From Bacteroidetes bacterium UBA2322 (lineage in GTDB: Bacteria > Bacteroidota > Bacteroidia > Chitinophagales > UBA2359): 17,276 bases of DNA. The stretch lies in assembly GCA_002345145.1 (NCBI GenBank), contig DDVC01000121.1:28565-45840 (forward strand). The letters are read 5' to 3'. The notes below the pieces were generated by a model, which saw only the letters and a program-made list of their open reading frames with translations, ran no database searches and was not told the origin of the DNA. Every line of letters starts with the position of its first letter. Position 1 is the first letter of the stretch. Below, one piece after another: positions 7,157 through 14,498 of this stretch. Both the position numbers and the translations under genes were made by a program.

Positions 7157-7849
7157 ATGCACCTAACTCTGCTTTTGCTTCAGGTGGCAGATACTACCGC
7201 CGCTGCAACAACCGGCTCCACAACATCGCTAAGTTTATGGGAACTGTATAAACTGGGTGGCTGGTTGTTTATGATTCCGCTTACCGTTTTGTCGGTACTG
7301 GCTGTATATGTATTTATAGAGCGATACATAGCCATTACCACCGCCTCTAAAATTGACAAAACCTTTATGGACCAAATCCAAACCTATATGCTCAGGGGCG
7401 ATATTCAATTAGCAACCAACCTGTGCCAGCAGCAAAATACACCCATTGCCCGAATGGTAGAAAAAGGCATCAAACGCTTAGGCAAACCCCTGCGCAGCAT
7501 AGAGGTAGCCATTGAAAACGAAGGCAAATTAGAGCTCATGAAATTGGAAAAAAACCTTGCCATATTAGCTACCGTAGCGGGCGTAGCGCCTATGATAGGA
7601 TTTTTAGGCACTGTTACCGGTATGATTACCGCCTTTTACCAAATTTCTAACGCAGGCAGCACCGTTGACCCCAGTATGCTTGCAGGTGGTATATACCAAG
7701 CGCTCATTACCACTGCCGCAGGGCTTATCATTGGTATTCCGGCTTACATAGGTTACAACTTTTTAGTAAATATGGTAGAAAAAGTGGTGTTCAAAATGGA
7801 AGCTACCTCCGTAGGTTTTGTTGATTTTTTACAGGAGCCGGCTAAATAA
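7157..7849 (+). CDS. exbB: MotA/TolQ/ExbB-family proton channel protein
   Basis: A 230-residue inner-membrane protein of the ExbB/TolQ family, which forms the pentameric proton channel that energises a TonB- or TolA-like transducer. Three membrane segments are visible: about 34-58 (GGWLFMIPL to YVFIERY), about 135-162 (LAILATVAGVAPMIGFLGT, the conserved family signature) and about 174-205 (LAGGIYQALITTAAGLIIGIP). The cytoplasmic segment between the first two (60-130) is charged and helical, as expected. The chosen ATG has no Shine-Dalgarno, normal for this phylum. The N-terminal 25 residues are hydrophobic then T/A-rich and may extend into the periplasm. exbD and a TonB-like gene follow on the same strand, so this is the first gene of a transducer operon. 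Confidence 0.93.
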   Translation: MHLTLLLLQVADTTAAATTGSTTSLSLWELYKLGGWLFMIPLTVLSVLAVYVFIERYIAITTASKIDKTFMDQIQTYMLRGDIQLATNLCQQQNTPIARMVEKGIKRLGKPLRSIEVAIENEGKLELMKLEKNLAILATVAGVAPMIGFLGTVTGMITAFYQISNAGSTVDPSMLAGGIYQALITTAAGLIIGIPAYIGYNFLVNMVEKVVFKMEATSVGFVDFLQEPAK

Positions 7850-7947
7850 GTGGGTAGTGGGTACTTTGTATCGGGCAGTCGGTATTCAGTAGTCGGTACT
7901 AACCACCAATAACTAACCACTAACAACTAATAACTAACCACTAACTC
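7850..7947. repeat. Heptamer array filling the whole exbB-exbD spacer, with a mid-point orientation switch
   Basis: The 98 bases between the exbB stop codon and the exbD ATG divide exactly into fourteen 7-mers. The first seven are G-rich (two gtgggta, two gtcggta, plus ctttgta, tcgggca, ttcagta). The last seven are of the CTAAxxx type (three ctaacca, plus ccaataa, ctaacaa, ctaataa, ctaactc). The reverse complement of the gtgggta units (ctaccca in shifted register) closely resembles ctaacca, so the two halves are opposed arrays able to form an imperfect hairpin. No spacer base lies outside the array. Confidence 0.85.
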
Positions 7948-8346
7948 ATGCCTATAAAACCTTCCAATAAAGTAAGCCCCGCTTTCAGTACGGCATCTAT
8001 GACCGATATTGTGTTTTTGCTCATTATTTTCTTTCTGCTTACTTCTACCTTTGTTAATCCTAATGCGCTTAATTTGGTCTTACCAAGCAGCCAGAGTAAA
8101 ACAACGGTAAACCAACCGTTGTCGATATCTATTTCTGCCGATTTGAAGTATTATATAGGTAAACAACAAGTGCGCCCCGAAAACCTGCGCCCCTTGCTTA
8201 CCGAACAACTCAAAAACCAACCCGACCCTACCATAGTGCTAAATGCCGAAAAAAGTGTGCCTATTGAAAAAGTGGTTGCCGTAATGGATATTGCCAACGA
8301 CCTGAAAGTGAAAATGGTATTAGCTACCGCGCCAATTAAAGAATAA
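7948..8346 (+). CDS. exbD: ExbD/TolR-family transducer subunit
   Basis: A 132-residue protein of ExbD/TolR architecture: a short cytoplasmic N-terminus (MPIKPSNKVSPAFSTA), one membrane helix (about 17-38) and a periplasmic domain of about 95 residues. The helix carries the proton-carrying aspartate D20 in the family motif MTDIVFLLIIFFLL. The periplasmic end (VEKVVAVMDIANDLKVKMVLAT) matches the conserved ExbD alpha/beta fold. It would sit inside the ExbB pentamer and couple proton flow to the TonB-like protein encoded 22 bases downstream. The ATG immediately follows the heptamer array, which leaves no room for a conventional ribosome binding site. Confidence 0.93.
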   Translation: MPIKPSNKVSPAFSTASMTDIVFLLIIFFLLTSTFVNPNALNLVLPSSQSKTTVNQPLSISISADLKYYIGKQQVRPENLRPLLTEQLKNQPDPTIVLNAEKSVPIEKVVAVMDIANDLKVKMVLATAPIKE

Positions 8347-8368
8347 AAACCTAAAAAAAACAAACCCT

Positions 8369-9271
8369 ATGAACTCCTACTATCACGATGACGAACCCTT
8401 TATTTCTACCGAAGGTGCCATAGGTACAGCGGTAGTACATATCCTGCTATTTTTGCTGCTGTTCTATTTTGGTTTAAAAGCGGTTATCCCTCCTCCGGAA
8501 GAACAGGGCATACTCATCAATTTTGGTACAGCCGATGCCGGATTTGGCGATGTGCAACCCGTATCCGAAGATGCAGCCAGCAACTACTCCGAAGCCACCG
8601 CCGTAGAAGCCTCTGCCGCCGAGCAACCCAAAACACAACAGCCTAACCCCATATTGGAAAACGAAGCTAAAACGTCTGCCAATGACCAAGCGCCTATGTT
8701 ACCCATAGAAGACCGCAAAAAAAGCAAAGAAAAAGAAGAAGTTACCGATAAAAAAAATCAAGAAACCCCCAAAAACGACAACAAACCTAAAAGCGATAAG
8801 GCTCAGGAAAATAAACCTCAAAATACCAACCCGCCCAAACCCAGTGTTGACCCACGCGCTTTGTTTCCGGGCACTACGGGCAATAATGCTACCACCCAGG
8901 GCAACCAAAACAACAGCAGCGATGACATGGGTAAAATAATGGGTAAAGTGGATATTAGCGACAATACCGGCGATGAAAGCCCCGGTATGGGCGATGCCGG
9001 CGTGGGTGTGAGCCTAACCGGACGCAAACTGATGGGCATAAAACCCATTCAGGATTCCTCGCAAGAGGTAGGTAAAGTGGTTATCAAAATTCGGGTTGAT
9101 AGAACCGGCAAGGTAATAGATGCCCAGTTCCAATCGGGAGGTTCTACCACTACCAGCTCTACCCTTAAAAATAAAGCCTTAGAAGCTGCTAAGTCTGCCG
9201 AATTTAACCAAACCCTAAGTGGTCCCGAAATTCAAACCGGCACTATTACTTTTACTTTTAAGGTGCGGTAG
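8369..9271 (+). CDS. tonB: TonB-like energy transducer
   Basis: A 300-residue single-pass protein. One hydrophobic helix spans about 17-40 (GAIGTAVVHILLFLLLFYFG). A long flexible periplasmic linker follows (about 41-230), rich in K, E, P, N and Q with alternating charged K/E blocks near 117-150. The C-terminal domain (about 234-300) has the TonB_C pattern: V-V-I-K-I-R-V-D-R-T-G-K-V, S-T-T-T, the A-L-E-A-A-K-S-A helix and the final strand G-T-I-T-F-T-F-K-V-R. TonB proteins carry inner-membrane energy to outer-membrane TonB-dependent receptors. Its place after exbB and exbD supports that role. A TolA-like role in envelope constriction cannot be excluded, but the C-terminus fits the TonB proteins of this phylum. 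No receptor gene lies in the window, so the served receptor is unknown. Confidence 0.88.
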   Translation: MNSYYHDDEPFISTEGAIGTAVVHILLFLLLFYFGLKAVIPPPEEQGILINFGTADAGFGDVQPVSEDAASNYSEATAVEASAAEQPKTQQPNPILENEAKTSANDQAPMLPIEDRKKSKEKEEVTDKKNQETPKNDNKPKSDKAQENKPQNTNPPKPSVDPRALFPGTTGNNATTQGNQNNSSDDMGKIMGKVDISDNTGDESPGMGDAGVGVSLTGRKLMGIKPIQDSSQEVGKVVIKIRVDRTGKVIDAQFQSGGSTTTSSTLKNKALEAAKSAEFNQTLSGPEIQTGTITFTFKVR

Positions 9272-9303
9272 AAAAAAGGTAAAGCTAAATAAGATTCTAT
9301 GCT

Positions 9304-10455
9304 ATGCTAATTAACCTGTTTGGCAACATGAAAACTTCAACTGAGTTAATGGTGGAAAATTATGAACTTGCATCAGATATTGAAGAAATTGATGAAAGTA
9401 GCTTCGGAGCTATACCCTTTAACCCTAAAGCAATTGATATTACACCCAAACAACTAACTTTAGATAATATCATTAAGCGAATTAAATTTGAGGAAATTAA
9501 CTTTTCTGCCGAATTTCAACGACATGCCGATTTATGGGATGAGGAGAAACAAAGCCGCTTAATTGAATCTATACTATTAAGGCTCCCCCTGCCTTCTTTT
9601 TATTTTGATGCCACAGAAGATGATAAATGGCAAGTAGTTGATGGATTGCAACGGCTATCGGCTATACGAAATTTTGTGGTAAAACAATCATTAAAACTTA
9701 ACGGGTTAGAATACTTACAAAACCTAAATGGACTTCTATTTAATGAGCTGCCTCGCCAATATCAACGCCGAATAGAGGAAACCAATATAAGCGTGTATAT
9801 TATTAATCCTTCTACACCCATAGAGGTAAAGTTTAACCTATTTAAACGTATCAATACTGGTGGACTTGTCTTAAAACCACAAGAAATACGGTATGCCCTT
9901 AACCAAGGAACACCTGCTGAATTTTTGAGTGAGCTGGCAGATTTAGACATCTTTAAACTGGCAACACAAAATCGTATTTCACCTAAAAGAATGGAGGATA
10001 GAGATTTTGTAAATCGGTTTTTAGCTTTTTATCTTACAGATTATTCAAGTTATCAACCCGATTTAGATTCTTTTTTAACTAAATCTTTACAGCAACTCAA
10101 CAAACTAAACCGGAACGAATTACAACAAATTAAGCAAAGTTTTATACAAGCGCTGGAGTTATCAAACTTTATTTTTGCCGAAACTGCTTTTAGAAAAATA
10201 GACAAATCAACTGACCGAAAATTACCTATAAATAAAGCATTATTTGAAGTTTGGACAGTATTATTTGCAAAAATTACAATGTACGATATGGCAGTTTTGA
10301 AAAAGAACAAAGATGCCTTATTCGCGCAATTTGCCCAATTATTTAATAACGAGTATTTTGTAAAATCTATTAGCCAAGCAACCGGAGATGTTGCCTCAGT
10401 TAGAACTCGCTTTAGTACTGTTCAAACCTTGCTTCAAGAATTTATTAACGCATGA
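9304..10455 (+). CDS. DUF262 domain protein (ParB/GmrS-like), first gene of a three-gene cassette
   Basis: A 383-residue DUF262 protein. The domain covers about residues 48-240: L-T-L-D-N-I-I-K-R-I, the F-Q-R segment (71-73), R-L-I-E-S-I-L-L-R-L-P-L-P (85-97), the core motif VVDGLQRLSAI (111-121, DGLQR in place of the commoner DGQQR) and FNLFKRINTGG (177-187). DUF262 has a ParB/sulfiredoxin-like fold; relatives such as GmrS and SspE bind or hydrolyse nucleotides and act in restriction of modified DNA. No DUF1524/HNH nuclease domain is visible; the C-terminal 140 residues are helical with no known motif. The start could be 9304 or the in-frame ATG at 9328 (M9). It lies 32 bases after tonB with no terminator between, and its stop overlaps the ATPase start (ATGA). 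A hand count of 9481-9540 gives 20 G+C of 60, lower than in tonB (8881-8940, 26 of 60). Confidence 0.85.
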   Translation: MLINLFGNMKTSTELMVENYELASDIEEIDESSFGAIPFNPKAIDITPKQLTLDNIIKRIKFEEINFSAEFQRHADLWDEEKQSRLIESILLRLPLPSFYFDATEDDKWQVVDGLQRLSAIRNFVVKQSLKLNGLEYLQNLNGLLFNELPRQYQRRIEETNISVYIINPSTPIEVKFNLFKRINTGGLVLKPQEIRYALNQGTPAEFLSELADLDIFKLATQNRISPKRMEDRDFVNRFLAFYLTDYSSYQPDLDSFLTKSLQQLNKLNRNELQQIKQSFIQALELSNFIFAETAFRKIDKSTDRKLPINKALFEVWTVLFAKITMYDMAVLKKNKDALFAQFAQLFNNEYFVKSISQATGDVASVRTRFSTVQTLLQEFINA

Positions 10456-11567
10456 TTACGCAACTAAGCATAGCTAATTTTAAACCTTTCTTGCACTTGG
10501 ATATTAACCTTTCCAACCTAAATATATTGACAGGTTTAAATGGAATGGGCAAATCTTCGCTTATTCAAGCGCTTCTTTTGTTAAGACAGTCTTTTTCTGA
10601 CGGTGTTTTAACCCAAGGACTTCGCATAAATGGCGATTTAGTGGAGCTGGGTACTGCAAACGATATCTTTAATAAATTAACTTTGGCTGATAGTAGCTTA
10701 GATGTTGAAATAAATAATAACTTATGCTGGAAGTTTCGGCGTAGCACGGGTAATTTTTTACCAATTCTCCCAAACACAAATACAAATATTCAAGACTTTG
10801 CCTTATTTAACACAAACTTTCAATACATAGGAACAGAACGCCTTGCGCCCAAAGAATATCATGAAAAAGATGATTATACAGTTACAATAGCCAAACAAAT
10901 TTCCAAGGTAAAGGGTCAATGCGAATACGCCATTCACTTTTTATCACATTTTGCCGCTATAGAAGTGATTGAGCCACTACGCCATCCACAAGCAGTTGAT
11001 AACAGATTGATTAGTCAAACCAACGCATGGATGAGCGAAATAAGCCCGGGGGTTAGGATAGATTTAGAAGAACAGATTAACTCGGTTAAGTTAAACTTTA
11101 AGTTTGATAATGGCGCTGATTATACCGACCCCATAAAGCCGCAAAATACAGGCTTCGGCATATCTTATGCACTTCCTTTGGTAGTAGCCACGCTATCTGC
11201 TGTTCCTAATGGTTTGCTGCTTTTTGAAAATCCCGAGGCACATATCCATCCGGCAGGACAGGCAAGTTTGGCTAAATTATTTGCTATTGCTGCACAAGCC
11301 GGAGTACAATTGTTTATTGAAACCCATAGCGACCATATTATCAATGGCACATTAGTGAGCATGAAAAAATTCCTGAACGGCAACACCGGCATTAACCCAC
11401 TCAACGCCCGGATATTCTATTTTTCAAGAAACCCTGAAAATGCCTATCAGGTAGATTGTATGCCTGTTCAACTCACCCAATCGGGGAAAATAGCAAACCC
11501 GCCGTCCGGTTTTTTTGACCAGTTTAGCAAAGATTTCAAATACTTATTATCTCCGGTAAATGGCTGA
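10452..11567 (+). CDS. ABC-type AAA ATPase with DUF3696-like C-terminus
   Basis: A 371-residue ATPase of the OLD/RecF-like ABC group. N-terminal features: I-x-N-F-K-P-F (7-13, the usual opening of this group) and Walker A GLNGMGKSS (28-36). The helical insert runs from about 60 to 230, with a Q-N-T-G-F-G-I-S-Y signature-like stretch at 231-239. The Walker B region LLLFENPEAHIHP (255-267) includes E262 as the likely catalytic glutamate. The switch motif is ETHSDHI (290-296). The C-terminus carries a G-K-I-A-N-P-P-S-G-F-F-D-Q segment (345-357) typical of the DUF3696 tail. There is no TOPRIM nuclease domain, unlike Gabija GajA or OLD proteins, so any nuclease must come from a partner. The ATG lies inside the TGA-containing ATGA overlap with the DUF262 gene, implying coupled translation; the third gene overlaps its 3' end by 8 bases. 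Confidence 0.88.
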   Translation: MITQLSIANFKPFLHLDINLSNLNILTGLNGMGKSSLIQALLLLRQSFSDGVLTQGLRINGDLVELGTANDIFNKLTLADSSLDVEINNNLCWKFRRSTGNFLPILPNTNTNIQDFALFNTNFQYIGTERLAPKEYHEKDDYTVTIAKQISKVKGQCEYAIHFLSHFAAIEVIEPLRHPQAVDNRLISQTNAWMSEISPGVRIDLEEQINSVKLNFKFDNGADYTDPIKPQNTGFGISYALPLVVATLSAVPNGLLLFENPEAHIHPAGQASLAKLFAIAAQAGVQLFIETHSDHIINGTLVSMKKFLNGNTGINPLNARIFYFSRNPENAYQVDCMPVQLTQSGKIANPPSGFFDQFSKDFKYLLSPVNG

Positions 11568-12495
11568 GTTTCATGTTTTTTTGCTCTTTCCGGCTACTAC
11601 CTCCTTTACCGATGAGGAGGATTACAGCGCGTTTGTAAGCACCCAACTGCAACTTATAGAGCGTGCTTACTACCAAAGTAATGCCATTTTATATTACCAT
11701 GAAGATAACTTTAAGCACTTTGTCGATGATTTGAGCGTGTCATCGGGTGCCGGTGAGTTTTATTTAGTAGGCGACCCAAATTTGCTCTTCTCCATATTAA
11801 CAAGGATAGAAATAACACCCGAACCTGACAATGAGTTGGTGTCTGCAATTTGGAATGTCGATGCGGTTATGGCTCTCAATCCTGCAAATAATGAGCATCT
11901 TACCACAACTCCCGCCCAATTTACCAACACCATCAACGCCATTCTCCACCTCTCAGACTCTACCAACGCAAAATGTTTATTGCTACCCATTAATGCTTGT
12001 GTACCTCATCTTACCCGAAATAATAGGCAGATTTCTTCCTTTTGGGTTATTAAAGACCGCCCACGTACACATAACCCTCCTTGTTTTATAGAAATTCCTT
12101 TTGCTTCTGATTTGGATAACCTACATACGTGGTTCCGAAATAACCAACCACAACGCCGGTTGAACGCAACAGACCCAAGGCATAATGAACAAAGTACGAA
12201 CTATATATCCGGAAAATCTCCCCTATTACATGATATTTGGCGAAATGACGATTTGCGCGCTTACGTACAACAGTTATTAAACACCGCTTTAAGTGGAGGG
12301 CAAGGCAGTGACCTTGTAAACTATGACACCCAACACAACGCATTTATTTGGTTTGAGTACGAAAACGCACAAAACCAATTTCACGCCTATCATTTGGTAT
12401 TGCCGGATAATCATCAAAAGGATTTGTCTCAAAGAGGAGAAGGAAAAATAGAGGATACCCTCAAAAGATTGCTGATACTAATTAGCACACATTAA
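11560..12495 (+). CDS. Unrecognised protein, third gene of the DUF262-ATPase cassette
   Basis: A 311-residue soluble protein I cannot assign to a family. No signal peptide, membrane segment or Walker motif is visible. The N-terminal half (1-150) looks alpha/beta with an acidic patch (TDEEDYSAF, 16-24) and Y-Y-H-E-D-N-F at 45-51. The C-terminal half is richer in polar and aromatic residues. It includes R-R-L-N-A-T-D-P-R-H (199-208), G-K-S-P-L-L-H-D (218-225), a helix with L-L-N-T-A-L (239-244), and the strand pair D-L-V-N-Y-D (251-256) / F-I-W-F-E-Y-E (262-268), ending in F-H-A-Y-H-L (274-279). The paired histidines and D/E residues in that C-terminal block could be catalytic, but that is inference. 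It overlaps the ATPase gene by 8 bases (ATG at 11560, upstream TGA at 11565-11567), so the three genes are very likely one translational unit. It may be the effector or a specificity factor. Confidence 0.75.
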   Translation: MAEFHVFLLFPATTSFTDEEDYSAFVSTQLQLIERAYYQSNAILYYHEDNFKHFVDDLSVSSGAGEFYLVGDPNLLFSILTRIEITPEPDNELVSAIWNVDAVMALNPANNEHLTTTPAQFTNTINAILHLSDSTNAKCLLLPINACVPHLTRNNRQISSFWVIKDRPRTHNPPCFIEIPFASDLDNLHTWFRNNQPQRRLNATDPRHNEQSTNYISGKSPLLHDIWRNDDLRAYVQQLLNTALSGGQGSDLVNYDTQHNAFIWFEYENAQNQFHAYHLVLPDNHQKDLSQRGEGKIEDTLKRLLILISTH

Positions 12496-12606
12496 TCCAC
12501 CCTTAATTGAGGGCATCGGGCTGGCTCTAATTTAAAGCACTTCCAACACACATATAAAAGAACTTACAATATACTATCACTTCACTATTAACCGGTAAGT
12601 TATTCC

Positions 12607-12933
12607 ATGCCCATTATAGCCGTTTACATTACCCATGCCAATACCGAGCAAGCACAAAAATTGGTGCAGGCGTTGCTCCAAAAACGCCTCATAGCCTGTG
12701 CCAACATTTTTCCTATACAAAGCGCTTATTTTTGGCAAGGTGAACAAGTGAACGACTCCGAAGTGGTAAGTTTGGTTAAAACCCGAACAGAGTATTGGCA
12801 ACCGCTAATGGAGGCGGTAAAACAACTGCACCCCTACCAAACGCCCTGCATATTAAGGTTTGACGTAAACGCTAATCCCGATTACGAACAATGGATTTAT
12901 ACCGAAACAGCCCAAGCAGCCATCACCTCCTAA
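12607..12933 (+). CDS. cutA: CutA divalent-cation tolerance protein
   Basis: A 108-residue protein with full-length CutA features. It opens with a beta strand (P-I-I-A-V-Y-I-T-H), followed by the A-x-x-L-V-Q-A-L-L-Q-K-R-L-I-A-C-A-N helix-strand (about 18-33). The W-Q-G-E turn (43-46), the V-V-S-L-V-K-T-R strand (53-60), the conserved Q-L-H-P-Y-Q-T-P-C-I motif (73-82) and the Y-E-Q-W-I segment near the end complete the family pattern. CutA is a small, very stable trimeric cytoplasmic protein linked to copper and other divalent-cation tolerance; its biochemical role remains unclear. It stands apart from the upstream cassette by 111 bases and converges with the dehydrogenase gene, with only 24 bases between their stop codons. 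The single ATG at 12607 gives the expected family length. Confidence 0.95.
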   Translation: MPIIAVYITHANTEQAQKLVQALLQKRLIACANIFPIQSAYFWQGEQVNDSEVVSLVKTRTEYWQPLMEAVKQLHPYQTPCILRFDVNANPDYEQWIYTETAQAAITS

Positions 12934-12957
12934 ACCAATCGGGATAAATAAAGCCGG

Positions 12958-14268
12958 TTACAGCGTCCAGTAAGTAAGGGCGGTAATCCGGTTCAGGAAA
13001 CAACCTTTTACATCAATTAAAATACCCTTTGCCGAGCTTAGGTTTACAAAATCCTGCTCGGTCATGTTTTCATACTGCGTATGTTTAACCGCCATAATAA
13101 TGCAGTCGTAATCATTATCTATTTGCGGGGTTAAATGCAGTTGGTACTCCTCGTACAATTCCTCTGAGTTGGCAAAAGGATCTGTAAGGTGCACCTGCAT
13201 AGAAAAAGATTGCAATTCATGCACCAACTCAGCCACCTTAGAGTTTCGTATATCGCTCACATTTTCCTTAAAGGTAACACCCATTACCAGTACCTTGGCA
13301 AAACCTATGTTTTTGCCCGCCTTAATGAGCAATTGCACTGCCCGCTTGGCAATATGCGAACTCATAAAATCATTTACCCTCCTACCGCTGAGTATTACTT
13401 CGGGTTTATAACCCAGCTCGGTCGATTTGTAGGTAAGATAGTAGGGGTCAACACCTATACAATGTCCGCCCACCAATCCGGGGTAAAAGGGCAAAAAATT
13501 CCACTTAGTTCGGGCGGCAGCCAGCACGTCATAGGTGTTAATACCCATGCGGTTAAAAATGATAGACAACTCATTCATCAGAGCTATATTCAAATCGCGT
13601 TGGGTGTTTTCTATCACCTTGGCAGCCTCAGCTACTTTAATAGATGCCGCCCTGTGAACACCTGCAGTAATGGCAGTTTCATACACTTTGGCTATCACTT
13701 CCAGCGATTCGGCATCATTGCCCGATACTACTTTAACCACTTTGGTAAGGCTGTGCTCTTTGTCGCCGGGGTTAATGCGTTCAGGCGAATAGCCGCTTTT
13801 AAAATCAACACCGTGTTTTAAGCCCGAAAACCGCTCTACAATCGGGATACAATCTTCTTCGGTACAGCCCGGGTAAACGGTTGATTCATATACCACATAA
13901 TCTCCTTTTTTTATCACCTTTCCCACTGTTTCCGATGCACTGATAAGTGGTTTCAAATTGGGCACTTTATGCTGGTCAACCGGTGTAGGTACGGCAATAA
14001 TATAAAAATGGGCGCTCTTTAAGTCTTGGGGGTTGGCAGTAAAAACGATGTCTTTATTTTCAAACTCAGCGGGTTCAATTTCGCGACTCGGGTCAATGTG
14101 CTGCTGCATTTGAAGTACTCGTGCATGGTTAATATCAAACCCAATTACCGAAAAATATCGGGCAAATTCGAGCGCTATCGGTAAACCCACATAACCAAGT
14201 CCTATTACGGCTATTTTGCGCTCTTTGGCAAGCAGCGCTCGGTACATATCCTTTTGTTGCTCTGGCAT
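12958..14268 (-). CDS. UDP-glucose/GDP-mannose dehydrogenase family protein (nucleotide-sugar 6-dehydrogenase, TviB/WbpA-like)
   Basis: A 436-residue enzyme that would oxidise the C6 hydroxyl of a nucleotide sugar (likely UDP-GlcNAc or UDP-GalNAc) to a uronic acid with two NAD+, feeding capsule or O-antigen synthesis. Numbered from the ATG: NAD-binding glycine motif IAVIGLGYVGLP (19-30), the conserved ESTVYPG (128-134), YSPERINPGDK (160-170), the K-V-A-E-A-A-K-V-I-E-N-T-Q-R helix (211-224) and the catalytic-cysteine motif GGHCIGVDPYY (267-277, C270). The C-terminal domain has D-I-R-N-S-K (about 340). YSPERINPGDK and KWNFLPFYPGLVGGHC are closest to the TviB/VipA branch, but substrate is inferred. 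An open frame reaches a TTG two codons further out (14274). I prefer the ATG at 14268 because a consensus promoter lies at 14297-14305. No other sugar gene adjoins it. Confidence 0.94.
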   Translation of the reverse strand: MPEQQKDMYRALLAKERKIAVIGLGYVGLPIALEFARYFSVIGFDINHARVLQMQQHIDPSREIEPAEFENKDIVFTANPQDLKSAHFYIIAVPTPVDQHKVPNLKPLISASETVGKVIKKGDYVVYESTVYPGCTEEDCIPIVERFSGLKHGVDFKSGYSPERINPGDKEHSLTKVVKVVSGNDAESLEVIAKVYETAITAGVHRAASIKVAEAAKVIENTQRDLNIALMNELSIIFNRMGINTYDVLAAARTKWNFLPFYPGLVGGHCIGVDPYYLTYKSTELGYKPEVILSGRRVNDFMSSHIAKRAVQLLIKAGKNIGFAKVLVMGVTFKENVSDIRNSKVAELVHELQSFSMQVHLTDPFANSEELYEEYQLHLTPQIDNDYDCIIMAVKHTQYENMTEQDFVNLSSAKGILIDVKGCFLNRITALTYWTL

Positions 14269-14296
14269 CTTCAACTTTGCTTTGTAAAAAAGAACC

Positions 14297-14305
14297 GCAA
14301 AGGTA
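14297..14305 (-). promoter_or_regulatory. Bacteroidota -7 promoter element (TAnnTTTGC) for the nucleotide-sugar dehydrogenase
   Basis: On the minus strand the sequence reads TACCTTTGC, an exact match to the TAnnTTTGC -7 consensus of Bacteroidota primary sigma factors. Its last base is 28 bases before the ATG at 14268, giving a leader of about 20 bases. A TTGG lies about 11-14 bases further upstream, closer than the usual -33 spacing, so the -33 element is weak or absent. Confidence 0.7.
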
Positions 14306-14409
14306 GCAATAAATACCCAATTTATACCCTAATTAAAGGGTTAAGCTTAGGTTTCCCCGCGCTTGTATAAAGGGTTGTTGCCACCGATAAATTGCTCCAT
14401 AAAACAAAA

Positions 14410-14440
14410 ACGGAAACCGGCTTTTTATACCGATTTCCGT
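14410..14440 (-). terminator. Rho-independent terminator after the T9SS-secreted protein gene
   Basis: An 11-bp stem (14410-14420 pairing with 14430-14440) with a 9-base loop is followed on the minus strand by a T-rich run (14401-14409). The single non-Watson-Crick position (14417/14433) is a G-U wobble in the minus-strand RNA but a C-A mismatch in plus-strand RNA, so the hairpin is better suited to stop minus-strand transcription from the gene ending at 14499. It lies 58 bases past that stop codon and upstream of the dehydrogenase promoter. The 14275-14498 spacer holds this and the promoter only. Confidence 0.85.
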
Positions 14441-14498
14441 TTTTTAGTTGGGTTAGACTAAACATCGGGTTTACTGACTAAAACCCAGCTGTTTTCGC

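Noticed and set aside
10452..11567. Gabija GajA or OLD-family nuclease
   Set aside because: The ATPase has no TOPRIM domain after the ABC core; the remaining C-terminus is a short DUF3696-like tail, and no UvrD-like GajB gene follows.
12561..12601. Inverted repeat aacttac / gtaagtt upstream of cutA
   Set aside because: A 7-bp match with a 27-base loop in AT-rich DNA is expected by chance; no regulatory role can be supported. The rest of 12496-12606 shows nothing further.
13189..13821. A 210-codon plus-strand open frame opposite the nucleotide-sugar dehydrogenase
   Set aside because: The minus-strand gene has all family motifs across this interval; the plus-strand product has no recognisable features and is a shadow.
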